Shown one piece after another: positions 10,143-21,137 of a stretch of 64,000 nucleotides of DNA. This DNA is from Dipodascopsis uninucleata var. uninucleata (taxonomy: Eukaryota; Ascomycota; Lipomycetes; Lipomycetales; Lipomycetaceae), in the NCBI GenBank assembly GCA_030568195.1, contig JAJLTO010000002.1, positions 1,426,001 to 1,490,000 on the forward strand, written 5' to 3'. Under the pieces are notes generated by a model, which was not told the DNA's origin, made no database searches, and worked only from the letters and a program-made list of their open reading frames with translations. Both the position numbers and the translations under genes were made by a program. The stretch's first letter is position 1, and each line of letters begins with the position of its first letter.

Positions 10143-11591
10143 TTTACTCAGCGAAACTCGAGAAAATTACGATCAGAATCATAGTTATAAGCCTAATAAA
10201 ACCTGCTTGGCTTATTAACGTCGCAACTTACCGTTCTAAATTGTTGTTATCTGAGTTGTTCACCTGTTCATCAGATCCAAGCTGTTCCTAGATGAAAGAA
10301 AGGGAAATTTAGCGGTAGATATAAGCCATCTGTCCAAAGTTGTGGAGGAGATACTACTAGAAATCTAGGTTTCATGGAATTAAAGTTGGGTTTCCAACAA
10401 AAAGTCATCAGATATCTTTTTATGTGCTTGAATAGTCGGCAATGATGCCAACCTCAATGGTCGGAAAAAGACTGTCTTATTGTTATCTGACAAAGCCCTA
10501 CTGTGAGCGGTTATGGCCCACAGAAGGCTAGCTAAAGAGAGAGTGCAAGATCGTGCCACCTAGTCATATTATACGCAGACCCTGACGGCAAGCCACGAAG
10601 CCTGGGAGAGGCTAGCATGTCTCCGTTGAAGCGGGTATCTGTTAATAGAATAAAGCTGCATAATGATACTCCATTTAGCCAGGGATACTGAGGAATGGTA
10701 GCATAAGCCTCATTACGTACAAGCTACCGTGAGGGGAGCTAGAATAGTAGACCCGAAATCATACTCGCAGAACAATATACTATAGGCGCTGCTTACCCCA
10801 GTTCCATGCCTGCGGAACAGTTATGGGCTGACCACGAAACGTAGCCAAGTCTTGGTTAAAAGATAGATTTGATTTTTAATAGCAGAACTATGTAGTTCAC
10901 CCTTTTTTTGGTGAGGGCTAATAGACCTCACGCTGCTCTGTTCCAATATACACAATTGTCTTGTTTACATAAATATATCATTATCGTTGAAGATTACTAA
11001 CTAAGCCATACTTTTCTTTGCTACAAATACGGTACAATCTTCATGTAAAAGCAGACTTCGTCAGCAGAGCCTATAACAATACCAATAACAGGCCCATTAG
11101 TTCTCGATTTACTTCCCTAGAACTGTAATATTTCTACGAATCTAGATTCCATTTCGTAAGCAGGCATTGGAATGATAGAGAAGCCACCACCAGTCATCCA
11201 TCTTACCGTGAGTCTTCTCAGGTCCGTGCTTCAGAGTTCTCAATATCTAGCAGCAGAAAAGCAGCAAGATACAGTTCCACAGCAAATAAAATGGCTTGCT
11301 CTAAATGCGACTAGCGAGGCATTTTAACATCATAAGTATAAAAGGCAAGCAATGTTATATACTCTATCTTTTTAGTAATTATTCTACACTTCTTGTGTAG
11401 TGATTAGTAAAATATGGCTGGAACGCGCTGTCACGATAGAAGAGTGGTGTGAGCGCCGATTGATTTAAATTTATTTATTTCGGGAACTAATAGGATCTCA
11501 TTGAACAGCAACCAACATAACCTATCTGACAGAGACTCTTCAAGATAGTAGTGCCGGCCGGATAAAAGTCATGACTGTTAATTACCAATGC

Positions 11592-11729
11592 CACATCTTA
11601 ATATGCAATTGAGCCAACGAGAGTTTCATATAGTTCACATTTCGTGAGGGGGGATAGTGAAATTTCTGCCTGTAGGGGAGTGCATGCCGTCGCGGCATTG
11701 CACATCTCAATTGCAAGTGTTATCATGTG
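11592..11729. other. Nested inverted repeats, possible structured RNA
   Basis: TGCAATTGAG (11604-11613) pairs perfectly with CTCAATTGCA (11706-11715). Outside it, CACAT (11592-11596) can pair with ATGTG (11725-11729). Inside it, GTGCATGCCG (11680-11689) pairs with CGGCATTGCAC (11693-11703) around a three-base TCG loop with one bulged T. The whole forms a branched stem of about 138 bases in a gene-free block. It could be a non-coding RNA, a small mobile-element relic or chance; there is no Pol III box or poly-T stop to decide. Confidence 0.4.
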
Positions 11730-12504
11730 TCATTCGATAGACTACGCAATTTTGTTTATGCTCATCTTACATGCATACCATCTATAGTATGTTCAAGCGA
11801 GGCGTGCACTAGTTTACGTTTCCAGAGCTTTCTAACTCACACATAAGTAATCCACTTCGCATTTATCCACTACAGTCCTGCGCTAATGACGTATGATCGC
11901 ATTCTGTATCTTAACACTGATAACACATAATACCCTTACCCAATAGAAATATGATCTCTTATCAATAATCCTCTCTTTACACAAACTCTGAATTGCAGTC
12001 GGAAGATGTTTCCGTGACAACATACATGCCAAAAAAAATGTAATGTGTATGTATGACTTGGTGCATAACTGTCGCGCAATAGTGAATGTACGACTAGTGG
12101 TACATGTCCCTTACGGTTTACAATACTGCAGTGCTACGCCATTCGAAGAATACAAGGATATAATTCCCCAGCCAAGGAACAAGAAGAGGCTAGGTACTTT
12201 AGATATCTGTTCAAACAAAAGAGAATATTTTGACTATATAGGTACGTGGAAGGTTCGCAGGGCAAATTGTGAAGTTAGATACTAACAAAACACGAAGACA
12301 CGGATGAATCTTGAAATAGCCGATCAAAAATTGATAAATATTGTCAGCTAGCTCAACGATCCAATAGAAAAAGGCATAGGCGGCAAAATAAAAGCAGTAT
12401 AGCGAGTAGAATCAATCGTATCTAGCAATCGATAATCATTATCAAAAATATAACCATTTGAATAAGCATCTCGGTATCTATTTTGTATCATAAGAGAAAT
12501 AAAA

Positions 12505-13738
12505 ATGGTTGAAGTAACGCTCACAGTTGGAAAATTGGACGCTAGTATAGCTGTGCTGTTAACTTCAGATCACCATCTGATTGAATTTCCCTCGATCCTT
12601 CTTCCATCGGATATACAAGCAGGATCTATTGTGAAAATCAATTGTATGGAAGATTCAGAGGCACAGAAGCAGCAGCAGGCTGCATTTGAGAAATTACAAG
12701 AAGACATCTATAGCACGTATGGCTCACGTTCACCATCCAAGCCCGTCCTAAGACTCCGCAATGCAACACAAACATCTGTTGTTCTAGAATGGGATCCAAT
12801 TGATCTCGCCATGGCTGACTTGCGATCTTTGATATTGTATCGTAATAGTTCGCGTCTAGGGAAAATTCCTTCTCCTACTACAAACACATCTACAAAACTT
12901 TCTGGGTTATCTGTGGACTCTGCTTACACTTTTCATTTAGAGCTTGCTACGTCAGCCGGCACCTACGTGTCAGATAAGTTAACTGTAAAGACACAAAAGA
13001 TGACTGATTTGTCTGGTATTACAGTTTGTCTCGGTCATTTATCTGATGATGAACGAGCTCTGATCGAACAAATTGTTCAGCGTATTGGAGCCAAGCCAAT
13101 TCAAGATCGCGTCAGAATCGATACTACGCACTTTATTTGTGTTGAAGGTCGTGGAGCTCAGTGGGAACGTGCAGTCGATTCTAACATTCCGGTTGTTCGC
13201 CCGGAATGGCTAAGCGCATGTGAATCCGAAGGAAGAATTGTAGGGGTTAGATCGTAAGTATTGATTTTCTTTTTGACATTCCTCGAAGCGATGCTTACTA
13301 GATATGTGTATCAGGTATTATTTAAATGCTGATCCAAGCAGTCGTCCGCCATTAACTCAAATTCAACGTGACCGAATTGCCCCATCTCCAAAGAAGGCAT
13401 CTGGCCCACAGCCTGAGGCAAGCAAATTGTCAACACTACAGACGCAAGCAGAGACTGGATCCTCCTCTGAGACAGAGGTTAAAACTAAATCGGAAGAGTC
13501 TGTCGAGGAATTTGATATATCTTCTGGTCAGGTTCAACAGACTGAAAGTTTAGACACTACTGAACAATTGCCAGTTCATATACAGGAAGAAGAAGAAGAA
13601 GAATCAGAAGATCCAACTACTCCAGAAACGGCACCAGAGGCTCCAACTATTACGACCGAAGAGTCGCCAGTTTCCGAACAGGAGGATCAAGAAGAGCAAG
13701 AAGAGCAAGAAAAGAAGTTTGATAGTGTTCCTCTTTAG
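12505..13738 (+). CDS. CHS5: Chs5/Cfr1 exomer scaffold protein
   Basis: Core of the exomer complex that sorts chitin synthase III and other cargo from the trans-Golgi to the cell surface. Two exons (12505-13253 and 13315-13738) give 390 residues. The order is the family's own: an N-terminal dimerisation segment starting MVEVTLTVGKLDASIAVLLT, a fibronectin type III domain at about 75-168, a BRCT domain at about 170-260 (IVQRIGAKP, THFICVE, PVVRPEWLSACE) and a low-complexity acidic tail. The tail here is only about 130 residues, mostly Glu, Thr, Pro and Ser, shorter than in budding yeast. The exon junction restores GVRSYYLNADP, which fits the end of the BRCT domain. Confidence 0.94.
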
Positions 13739-13883
13739 AATCTTTTACTTTTGATGGTTTGTATAATCTATTATTAATCTATTATAAGAGTATATAACTG
13801 TCATTGTGGTATTGTTACCGTGTGTCATAGTTAAAAACAGTCAAACTTTAAAAAATCTACTGCATAATATTTTAGCGACTATC

Positions 13884-14926
13884 TTAGCTATATCTATACA
13901 AGAAACCCATGGCTTTCGTATCACCACGACATGTTACCAATTCCCAAAGTTCAGGATCTGTCGGGTCTATCGCTGATATTGATATACCATAAGCAATCAA
14001 TTGATACTGCTCAGCTCCGAATAGAAGATCAACTGTTTCTGCGTCCAATTCTAATCCTTCCACGAATCCAAAAAGAATAGCGAGAATGCGCTCTCTAATG
14101 CCAGCATGCGTCCAATCATCCTGTCCAAATACACCCTTGTATACTTCAAGAACTTTTGGTTCTACCTCCCATTCGTATCTTTGACCGTCTAATTCTAAAT
14201 TTCCTGGCTCTTCATATATGCATTCTACTAGTTTGAAAGTACTTTCGCTTGGATTAACCGGTTTGCCGCCACGAACAATCAAGAACTCAAGAAGCTGTAG
14301 CTTTTCAACATTAAATGGAGCTCTTGTCAATCGGAATCCTATAGAGTCTATAGAAAACTCATATGTGTTCCAAATGCTCTTAATTAATCCTACTTTTACA
14401 AACCTTCTATCATACACATTCACTTCACTATTATTTTGGCGACACGAATTGCTGATTTGATCGTTAGTATCCCCACCACTGCCAACCACAATTTGATGTA
14501 GCATTTGTTCGTGTAAATACTCGCTTCCGCTTAAGCTAGTTGCTATTTTTCTGTTTACAAAGGGTAAATCAAAATTCTCAGAAAACAGAAACACTTTCTG
14601 AAGTACTTCTGTGGGAAGTCCATCTAATTTTGCGGAACATCGCTGAACCGAAGTGAGTGGAACTCTCGATGTTGATTCTTCTATCGGTGTGGGATATTGC
14701 AATACGAGCGACTGGCCAAACAGCTTTTTGCGCTTGTTCTCCTTAAAAATAGCCGCCTACTAACTATATCAGCCTGCTCTCCACATCCCATAACGCACAC
14801 TTGAAAAGAAGTAACTGAGCTACAGTTGTGCCTCTACCTCTAATCATTAGTCTTCCATGAGGGGCGAATACTTACCTCTCTCTGTCTTACTTTTCGGAAA
14901 CTCACTCCCACAGTCACAAACCCCAT
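13884..14926 (-). CDS. F-box-like protein of unknown target
   Basis: Predicted 307-residue protein in two exons (14876-14926 and 13884-14756). The N-terminal exon MGFVTVGVSFRKVRQRE joins in phase to a basic stretch AAIFKENKRKKLFG. An F-box-like motif follows at about residues 64-105, LDGLPTEVLQKVFLFSENFD followed by a leucine-rich helix, which in other proteins binds Skp1. The remaining 200 residues are a helical region with no recognised repeat; similar fungal proteins are annotated as F-box or ankyrin-like. The substrate is unknown. The gene runs tail-to-tail with CHS5, the 3' ends being about 145 bases apart. Confidence 0.7.
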
Positions 14927-15253
14927 AGCTAAATAAAAAGCCTCTCTATAGAGAAGTTATTGTTATGCGATCCATGTATATTTCGCTATTAGGCTATTTA
15001 TCTCTGTACGTCTTGTGATAGCCGTAAATGCGCTGCTTTCATTAACAAAAATAAGCGGAAAAAATCTTGTGACGATTTATGATTGTTGATCTGTTTTACA
15101 GCTATCCCCTGAATAAATGTAGTTACGTTTTTACATATATGCAACTAGAACTCTCCAAAAATTTGATGAACCTTCGGTACAATTCAATCGGCAGGTGATT
15201 GAAAGGACATATCAGTTTCGACTGGCAAATTTGAAAGTGCACCTGTATTTCAG
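14927..15253. other. Divergent intergenic region, F-box gene and PPR gene
   Basis: About 330 A+T-rich bases that must contain both promoters. The sequence just before the PPR ATG (TGTATTTCAG) looks like an acceptor, so a 5'-leader intron is possible. Nothing else was seen. Confidence 0.45.
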
Positions 15254-17641
15254 ATGTATGGCGGGCTTCTTTTATCTGGCTTCCCTAAGCTGTTAGGTCG
15301 ACAAAAACTGCTGAGTGTAGTCTATGCAAATAGTCTCGGCGCTCGTGGATTGCAAATATCTACCTATCTTCGCTCTCAAGGATCAGTTGACGACAAAAAT
15401 GTTCTTTATCGAGCTATAATTGACCTTGAATCATCTCACAAGCAAGCAACATCAGATGTATCGTTTAGTTTGAATCAACTTCCTAGTCTCCCAGAGCTCT
15501 TCCAGGATCCTGAGTTCCTACGACTTGCTAAAAAATGGTCATCGGCAATCAACAATCACCAAAAGTATGAGGACAGTGTTAGAATGGCTATAATGGAAAC
15601 AATGGCAGCGGCTGCAAGAGTGCATAAATCTAGGAAAAGAAATGAATTTTCAACTTCTGATGAATATGTTACGGAATCCATGAAAATGCTAGATCTTCGA
15701 ATAGAAAAGCGATTGGCGATGCTGGAGAAATCGAAAGAGAGTATATCCGAGAGAATGCAGTTCTATGAATTAGTACGACAAGAAGATCGTGCAAAAGATC
15801 TGTTACCTGTGTCACCTTCTACGACAAAGGTAGATACGGACCTTATCAGAATGCATCGCATGGAGAGGCAAAAAGGCCGAATTATGTCTTCTCTCTCGGA
15901 GCTGATGCTAAATACCGACCTCTCCTCGACAATTGATTATGAAGCGCTGAGGAAGAGACTTATTGGCGTGAGACGCTCTACGTGGCGTCCAATTCCAAAA
16001 GCACCTACTGAATGGAATAAAGAATCTTTTCATGACTATGTAAAGATTTTGACTCGCTACAACTATTGCATTTATGGTTCTAGCAGACCGTCAGGTGTCG
16101 TGAAAGACATTCTGGATACGCTGTTTGCTCCCGATATCGAAACACTTGAGCCTTACAGATCTACACAGACTTACAATTACGCCATATTACATTTCGTACA
16201 AAGCAACGATCACAAGTCTGCCAGACGATTCTTCAGGCTTTTACAGCAGTCCGAGCATCAGCCTGATGTGTATTCATTCAATATTATGCTGTCATCTCTC
16301 TACAAAGATCAGGAACACAAAGTCATATTTGAACGTATGGATTATGCCTTTCGTATTTTGTGCCAAATGAGAAACATTGGAGTTCACGCTAATGAAGATA
16401 CATGGCTTTTTTTTTTCCGTACGGTCGTTGGTGTAGAACCAAAGCTAGATGTCATGATGAATATGCAAAAGTCCGGCATACCTATTTCTCCTGCGATAGC
16501 TACTTCCTTTTTCATTGAGCTCTCGAGATATTTACCTCCTCTGACGTTATCTTATATGGTTGAGAGATATTTTCCTGATATGTGTACTTCGTCGTTACTT
16601 AAGCATATAGTCAATCAAATTTTGAAGGATATAAAAAAGCTGGACATGAATTCAGGGGAGGTTTTATTGAAACGTGCTTGGGCATTTACGGCAAGTATGG
16701 TTGATAATTATGGCGTCAAAATCGATGCGTTACTTCTGAACTGCTTTCTCAGGCCGTTGTCATATATGGGACGGCTTGACTGGTCCCTCTCTATATTCAA
16801 CACTCTTACTACAGGGCGCGGATTCTATAGTAGAAGTAGGGTATTGGCTGATTCTGAATCCTACCATCACCTTTTCAGAACCATTTTACATCGCCCCTTT
16901 TATACTAATTCAGCGACTGTGCTCCAGATGCTCTATAGTGCTATGCATGAGAAAGGCCTAAAACTGCTTCCTAAAACGGCTGGAATGATTATGAAAGCAC
17001 AGGCAAGAGTTCATTGTTTTAGTGACGATTTAGAGGCACTGCCTTGCGTCAAACACATAGTCCCGAGAGCAACAGAGGGAAAATCTAGCGCTAGCTTTAT
17101 GCATCTTGATCCTTGTCAGTTATACAATCATGAACCATATAAGCTTTGCTTCTCAAAAAAGATGAAAGGTGCAGAGAAGTATCTGTGGACGATGTGCCAG
17201 AAACATTTAACATGGGACCCACGGCAGGATCCTGAGCTATACGTTCAAGTTGACGATCCTCTAAAAGCAACAACTTATATACTGGCTCGGGCACTGGGTG
17301 TTCGACCTATTCATCCATTAGAAAAGAAATTTTCGTTTAAGGACGCTACCGGTTATTTACAGCTTCTTCCTCATGCATTAGAGTGTGTGGATCCAGATGA
17401 ACGTTCCGACGTGGAGCGGCAGAGCGAACTGGAAAGATTTCAGGTTGTATTACGTAAAGCTCGCAATTTGTATGCCGCGAACAAATCTGGTATGGAGCGC
17501 CTTAGACTTGACATTGTCATGGATCGGTTACATACCAAGAACAAGGAAGGTATTCTGAATACTATAACGAGGGATTATGAAATGGCAAAGAAAAGCTTGA
17601 TTTTAAATTCTAAATCGGCAGGGAATCTACCGTTGCCATAA
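15254..17641 (+). CDS. Mitochondrial pentatricopeptide-repeat-like protein
   Basis: Single-exon gene of 795 residues. The first 45 residues are rich in Arg, Leu, Ser and Gly with no acidic residue before about residue 46, as in a mitochondrial targeting peptide. The middle (about residues 290-600) has helical-pair repeats that read like PPR units, for example TYNYAILHFVQSNDHKSARR followed by PDVYSFNIMLSSL, and later SMVDNYGVKIDALLLNCFL. A coiled-coil-like charged region precedes them. Fungal proteins of this type stabilise or translate particular mitochondrial mRNAs. I cannot say which transcript, nor which named orthologue (Cya5-like proteins are one candidate). Confidence 0.72.
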   Translation: MYGGLLLSGFPKLLGRQKLLSVVYANSLGARGLQISTYLRSQGSVDDKNVLYRAIIDLESSHKQATSDVSFSLNQLPSLPELFQDPEFLRLAKKWSSAINNHQKYEDSVRMAIMETMAAAARVHKSRKRNEFSTSDEYVTESMKMLDLRIEKRLAMLEKSKESISERMQFYELVRQEDRAKDLLPVSPSTTKVDTDLIRMHRMERQKGRIMSSLSELMLNTDLSSTIDYEALRKRLIGVRRSTWRPIPKAPTEWNKESFHDYVKILTRYNYCIYGSSRPSGVVKDILDTLFAPDIETLEPYRSTQTYNYAILHFVQSNDHKSARRFFRLLQQSEHQPDVYSFNIMLSSLYKDQEHKVIFERMDYAFRILCQMRNIGVHANEDTWLFFFRTVVGVEPKLDVMMNMQKSGIPISPAIATSFFIELSRYLPPLTLSYMVERYFPDMCTSSLLKHIVNQILKDIKKLDMNSGEVLLKRAWAFTASMVDNYGVKIDALLLNCFLRPLSYMGRLDWSLSIFNTLTTGRGFYSRSRVLADSESYHHLFRTILHRPFYTNSATVLQMLYSAMHEKGLKLLPKTAGMIMKAQARVHCFSDDLEALPCVKHIVPRATEGKSSASFMHLDPCQLYNHEPYKLCFSKKMKGAEKYLWTMCQKHLTWDPRQDPELYVQVDDPLKATTYILARALGVRPIHPLEKKFSFKDATGYLQLLPHALECVDPDERSDVERQSELERFQVVLRKARNLYAANKSGMERLRLDIVMDRLHTKNKEGILNTITRDYEMAKKSLILNSKSAGNLPLP

Positions 17642-17900
17642 ATCTGTAAGTAATCTTGTATATATGTTCAAGATCATCGGCTTTGATTTCGTAGTTATTG
17701 TAAATATTTGTAATATTTTTTTTTGGTTTACGGGCGTTACAATGGATGAGAATCTCCAAAAATTTTCGATTTTATGAAAATACATAGAGCTTGCAACTTA
17801 AAATTTCATTTGAATGTGAATTTGTAAATTGTAAATTGTAAAATTTGTTTTGATACAATATCACTTCATATTAAACCTACTACAATACATATGCTACGCA

Positions 17901-19312
17901 ATGAGTGGCCATGAACAACTGCAAATGCTCACGATAGATGGAAGACCAATAGATAAAAGCAAATATGAAGGATTCATGGGCAAATCGATATCTATTGATA
18001 ATTTTGAGCGCTTGAATAGACTAGGAGAGGGTACATATGGAGTTGTATATCGTGCAAGGGACAAAAGGAATGACAGTATCGTTGCATTGAAATTAATGAG
18101 GACTCGTTCCCATGGTGACGGAATTCCTTTAACGGCACTCAGAGAGATTACACTGCTTAGATCTCTGCGGCATCGAAATGTTCTGAAAGTATTAGATGTT
18201 GCGGTTGATCTGTATAAACTGGACGAGGTCTATATGATCCTAGAATATGCTGAACAGGTACGTTCTCCATAAACCAATCCAGTAATAATTAGCATACTTG
18301 AATATTACAAATTACAATTGAACCAACAGAAAATCTGGCTAACGTAGAAAATAAAGGACATGGCATATTTGATCGATCATGGCTATGCAAAATTTACAGC
18401 TAGTGAAGGTACGTGACGGTCTTCATTTCCGTATGATCTGATGACAGTGACTGAGAAAAGTATGAGTCTTTAGTGAAATGTATTTTCATGCAATTCTTCG
18501 AAGGTCTTGAATACATTCATGGACAGGGTATAATTCACAGGTATATATGCGCTGACTGTATAGGAAGTGGTAACTACATAGAAATTTACACTAATTTTTC
18601 CATAGAGATATAAAAATGTCGAACATACTTCTTAGCGCGAAAGGAATCGTAAAGATAGGTAATAAACTGATCTAATAACAATTTCATACGGCTTCTTAAC
18701 TAATAGATGGATTTAGCCGACTTTGGGCTAGCGAGGTCGCATATCGATAGACCGATGTCACCAAATGTTGTCACAATCTGGTATCGATCTCCTGAGTTAC
18801 TTTTTGGATCACCAAGATATACACAGGCAGTTGATATGTGGGCAAGTGGTTGTGTGGTCGGCGAGCTTGTATTATTGACTCCATTGTTGCCTGGAAATTC
18901 TGAAGAACAGCAGGTAGATTTAATCGTTGATCTGCTGGGAACTCCAACAGAACGAATATGGCCTGGCTTTCGTACGTTACCACTAATCCGACATTATAGA
19001 ATCCCAGATTCACAACCGAGTACGCTCTCGAAAGTGCTACGAGGGCAAACTGCGGCAATGCTAGAAATGGTGAATAAGCTTCTTACATATGATCCCGAAA
19101 TGCGAATCAGCGCAGAGAATGCACTTCAACTGCCTTACTTCACGCGGGAGGAACCAGCACCGCAAGATCCCAGTCTACTACCAACATTTCCGGAATTACG
19201 GAATAAAATACATTCAAAACGTGAGAAAGAAAGCAAATATGAGACTGACACGACAGAATTAATTGATGCTGCTACTAAACATGAAAGTTCGAGAAAAAAA
19301 AGAAAATTGTAA
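17901..19312 (+). CDS. Cyclin-dependent kinase, CDK10/PISSLRE type
   Basis: Protein kinase of 374 residues in five exons: 17901-18257, 18357-18408, 18474-18540, 18606-18648 and 18707-19312. The glycine loop is LGEGTYGVVY, the cyclin-binding helix GIPLTALREITLL (PISSLRE-like), the catalytic loop HRDIKMSN and the DFG segment LADFGLAR. The activation segment PNVVTIWYRSPELL and the tail LLPTFPELRNK match CDK10 more closely than CDK9 or CDK11. Metazoan CDK10 pairs with cyclin M; the fungal partner is not visible here. Intron 4 uses the donor GTAAAG so that the exon reads KGI-MDLADFGLAR, matching family spacing; a nearby GTAATA donor would break the frame. Budding yeast lacks a clear CDK10. Confidence 0.88.
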
Positions 19313-19570
19313 TCAACCAGAAGTGCATGTTCAAAAATTTATTATAGAAAAGACAAATTACGCTTCCTATACGCCACCAAAAGTGACTATATATGCGCAA
19401 GCGATATCTCAAGATAGATATCCGATAGCCAGTTAATCAAATCAGGGATCAGTTAGTGAAGTATAAATTATAGTTAAAAAGATTGAAATGATTCGAATCA
19501 GCGAGAAAGAATGAATGAATACACATGAGCGAATGAGTATGACACAGATCAAATATCGATTAGTAGCGCT

Positions 19571-20261
19571 CTAATGCACTTCGATGTCACGGCTGTATCT
19601 ATAACGATCAACAACATTACCCGTCGAATCCATATTTAGACGCAGGTATGAAGGTACTGTCCTCTTGCCAACAATAAGTGTAAAGACAACTAAAGCTAGC
19701 ATAATAATCCAAGATGCAGTGTCTGCAGCCCAAGAGCACCCAACGCGCCACGATTCATACTGGAAGTTTTTGTCTGTATTAAGCATATAGACAACTACAG
19801 ACATAGCAACAAGCTGAACAAAAACGACGAGCGATAATAGGATAGAAACCATCTTCCATCCCGTTTCGCGGAGCTGTCTACTGCCAAATAATAGTGTTAC
19901 ATAAGATATTAAAGTAGGACCTAAGATCACTAGCGAAAACCACATCATAAACGACGTGGTCCTCCATATGTTGCAGAATTCCCTATCACCAGTTGTGCAT
20001 TCAATATCTGGAAAAGGCACGCACTTTCCTGTCAAGCTAATGTAAAATAAGAATTAGTTATATCTTGTTGGTCAGATCATTTAACAGCATAACTTACGAA
20101 GAACATTTTTCGTGAAGACCGTATGCTACGTCGACCTTTTGGCCGTCGATCTCAAAACGAGCAGTAAGCCAGTGAGGCGAAGCAATAGCATATGAAGTCA
20201 GTAATGTCGAAAGGACTGTTACCGCGAACGACAAGATGTAGAACTTAAGCAGAGGCTCCAT
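19571..20261 (-). CDS. Four-transmembrane claudin/PMP22-like fungal membrane protein
   Basis: Predicted 209-residue integral membrane protein in two exons (20098-20261 and 19571-20036). Hydrophobic segments lie at about residues 7-27, 85-108, 119-142 and 162-181. The first extracellular loop has the claudin-type pattern of a glycine-leucine followed by cysteines (YGLHEKCSS, GKCVPFPDIEC, REFCNIWR). The layout, one large loop after the first segment and a short charged tail, matches a family of conserved fungal proteins without a firm function; Sur7-like and claudin-like proteins shape plasma-membrane domains. Function is not assigned. The gene converges with the CDK10 gene. Confidence 0.75.
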
Positions 20262-21033
20262 ATCTTGATAGTATGTACTGAAATATACGTAAAATAATAA
20301 GTTTGATCAGATCAAACCGAGTAAAAGAACTTCTCACTTATTCCGGATATAGTCCTAATAAAGCAGGAAATTCTCGACGATCTGGACAAAAATCGTTTCT
20401 TGGTCACGAAGTTAAGAAATAATTTCGACGTGATATAAGGAAAACAGATCAAATAACATGGCAGTTTACAGCGAAATGATACATATATTGGATCAACAAT
20501 ACATAGTCAGTATATTTATATAATGATGACTAGTGAATTTTATTATTTCCCCTCCACTTAAACAATAGTCCCAAGACGCATTTCCCTTTTTTTATGAACA
20601 CAAATTCCAGTGCATATGATAGTAATATCTACGTATAATCTAATTCTCAATTTGTTGCTTCTATGGAATTAAATTTCAACTACTGTACTACTATATAGAC
20701 TATACGCAGATCTTTGAATCGAGTATTCAACATAGGTTATTTGCTCTACAATGCTGCCGATGCGCCATAATTTCGTACACCGCTAGATCGTGCCATGATA
20801 TACCAAATATGCTATCAGAATACCACTTTCTCAGCATTCCTTACCATAACAAATCGTGGCAAATAGCACCCGTTGGAGCTGGAGCTTGGCTACCAGCCAA
20901 GTTAACTAGACTCTGCAATACCAGGTGACCAAGCTGACGACGAAATATGATGACGTCAGAGGAGTTTGCCATTACACCCTAAACCAATTATTATAGGCTG
21001 TGTAATACAATTCTGATAATTGTTTCAACAATT
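20262..21033. other. Intergenic region upstream of the claudin-like gene and tRNA-Arg
   Basis: About 770 bases with no supported gene. It holds a perfect CRE palindrome (listed separately). An intron-like end (TATTTCAG on the minus strand near 20283) hints at a spliced 5' leader for the membrane protein gene. No other structure was seen. Confidence 0.45.
20951..20958. promoter_or_regulatory. CRE palindrome TGACGTCA
   Basis: A perfect bZIP CRE/ATF site, about 690 bases upstream of the claudin-like gene and 75 bases before tRNA-Arg. Atf1/Sko1-type stress factors bind this sequence in fungi. Whether it serves either neighbour is inferred from position only. Confidence 0.4.
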
Positions 21034-21129
21034 GGTGTTGTGGCGCAATGGTGAGCGCATCGGATTTCGGTAGTCATGTTAGTGCCTGATATTTTCCGGA
21101 GGTTGCAGGTTCGAGTCCTGTCAACATCG
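21034..21129 (+). tRNA. tRNA-Arg(UCG) with a 23-base intron
   Basis: A full cloverleaf can be drawn. The acceptor stem is GGTGTTG/CAACATC with one G-T pair, the D stem GCGC/GCGC, the anticodon stem TCGGA/TCCGG and the T arm GCAGG-TTCGAGT-CCTGT. The anticodon TCG (21067-21069) reads CGA. The intron occupies 21071-21093, directly after base 37, the usual position in eukaryotes. The B box is GGTTCGAGTCC, and a run of eight T follows the discriminator G as the Pol III stop. Confidence 0.93.
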
Positions 21130-21137
21130 TTTTTTTT
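21130..21137 (+). terminator. Pol III poly-T terminator of tRNA-Arg
   Basis: Eight consecutive T directly after the tRNA discriminator base, the standard RNA polymerase III stop signal. Confidence 0.9.

Larger units (their letters stand above)
9367..12504. other. Gene-poor block between CTR and CHS5
   Basis: About 3.1 kb with no supported protein gene. It contains the copper-response-like motifs near the CTR side, a less A+T-rich stretch near 10500-10870 rich in short inverted repeats, and a strong hairpin-containing element near 11592-11729. An 80-codon ORF at 12043-12285 resembles nothing known. No tRNA, 5S rRNA or spliceosomal RNA signature was recognised. Confidence 0.5.

Noticed and set aside
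12043-12285. 80-codon plus-strand ORF before CHS5
   Set aside because: No recognisable motif, biased residue use or splice context; lies in stop-rich DNA where an ORF of this size is expected by chance.
9367-12504. Degraded transposon or virus-like element in the gene-poor block
   Set aside because: No terminal repeats, transposase, reverse transcriptase or integrase residues could be recognised on either strand.
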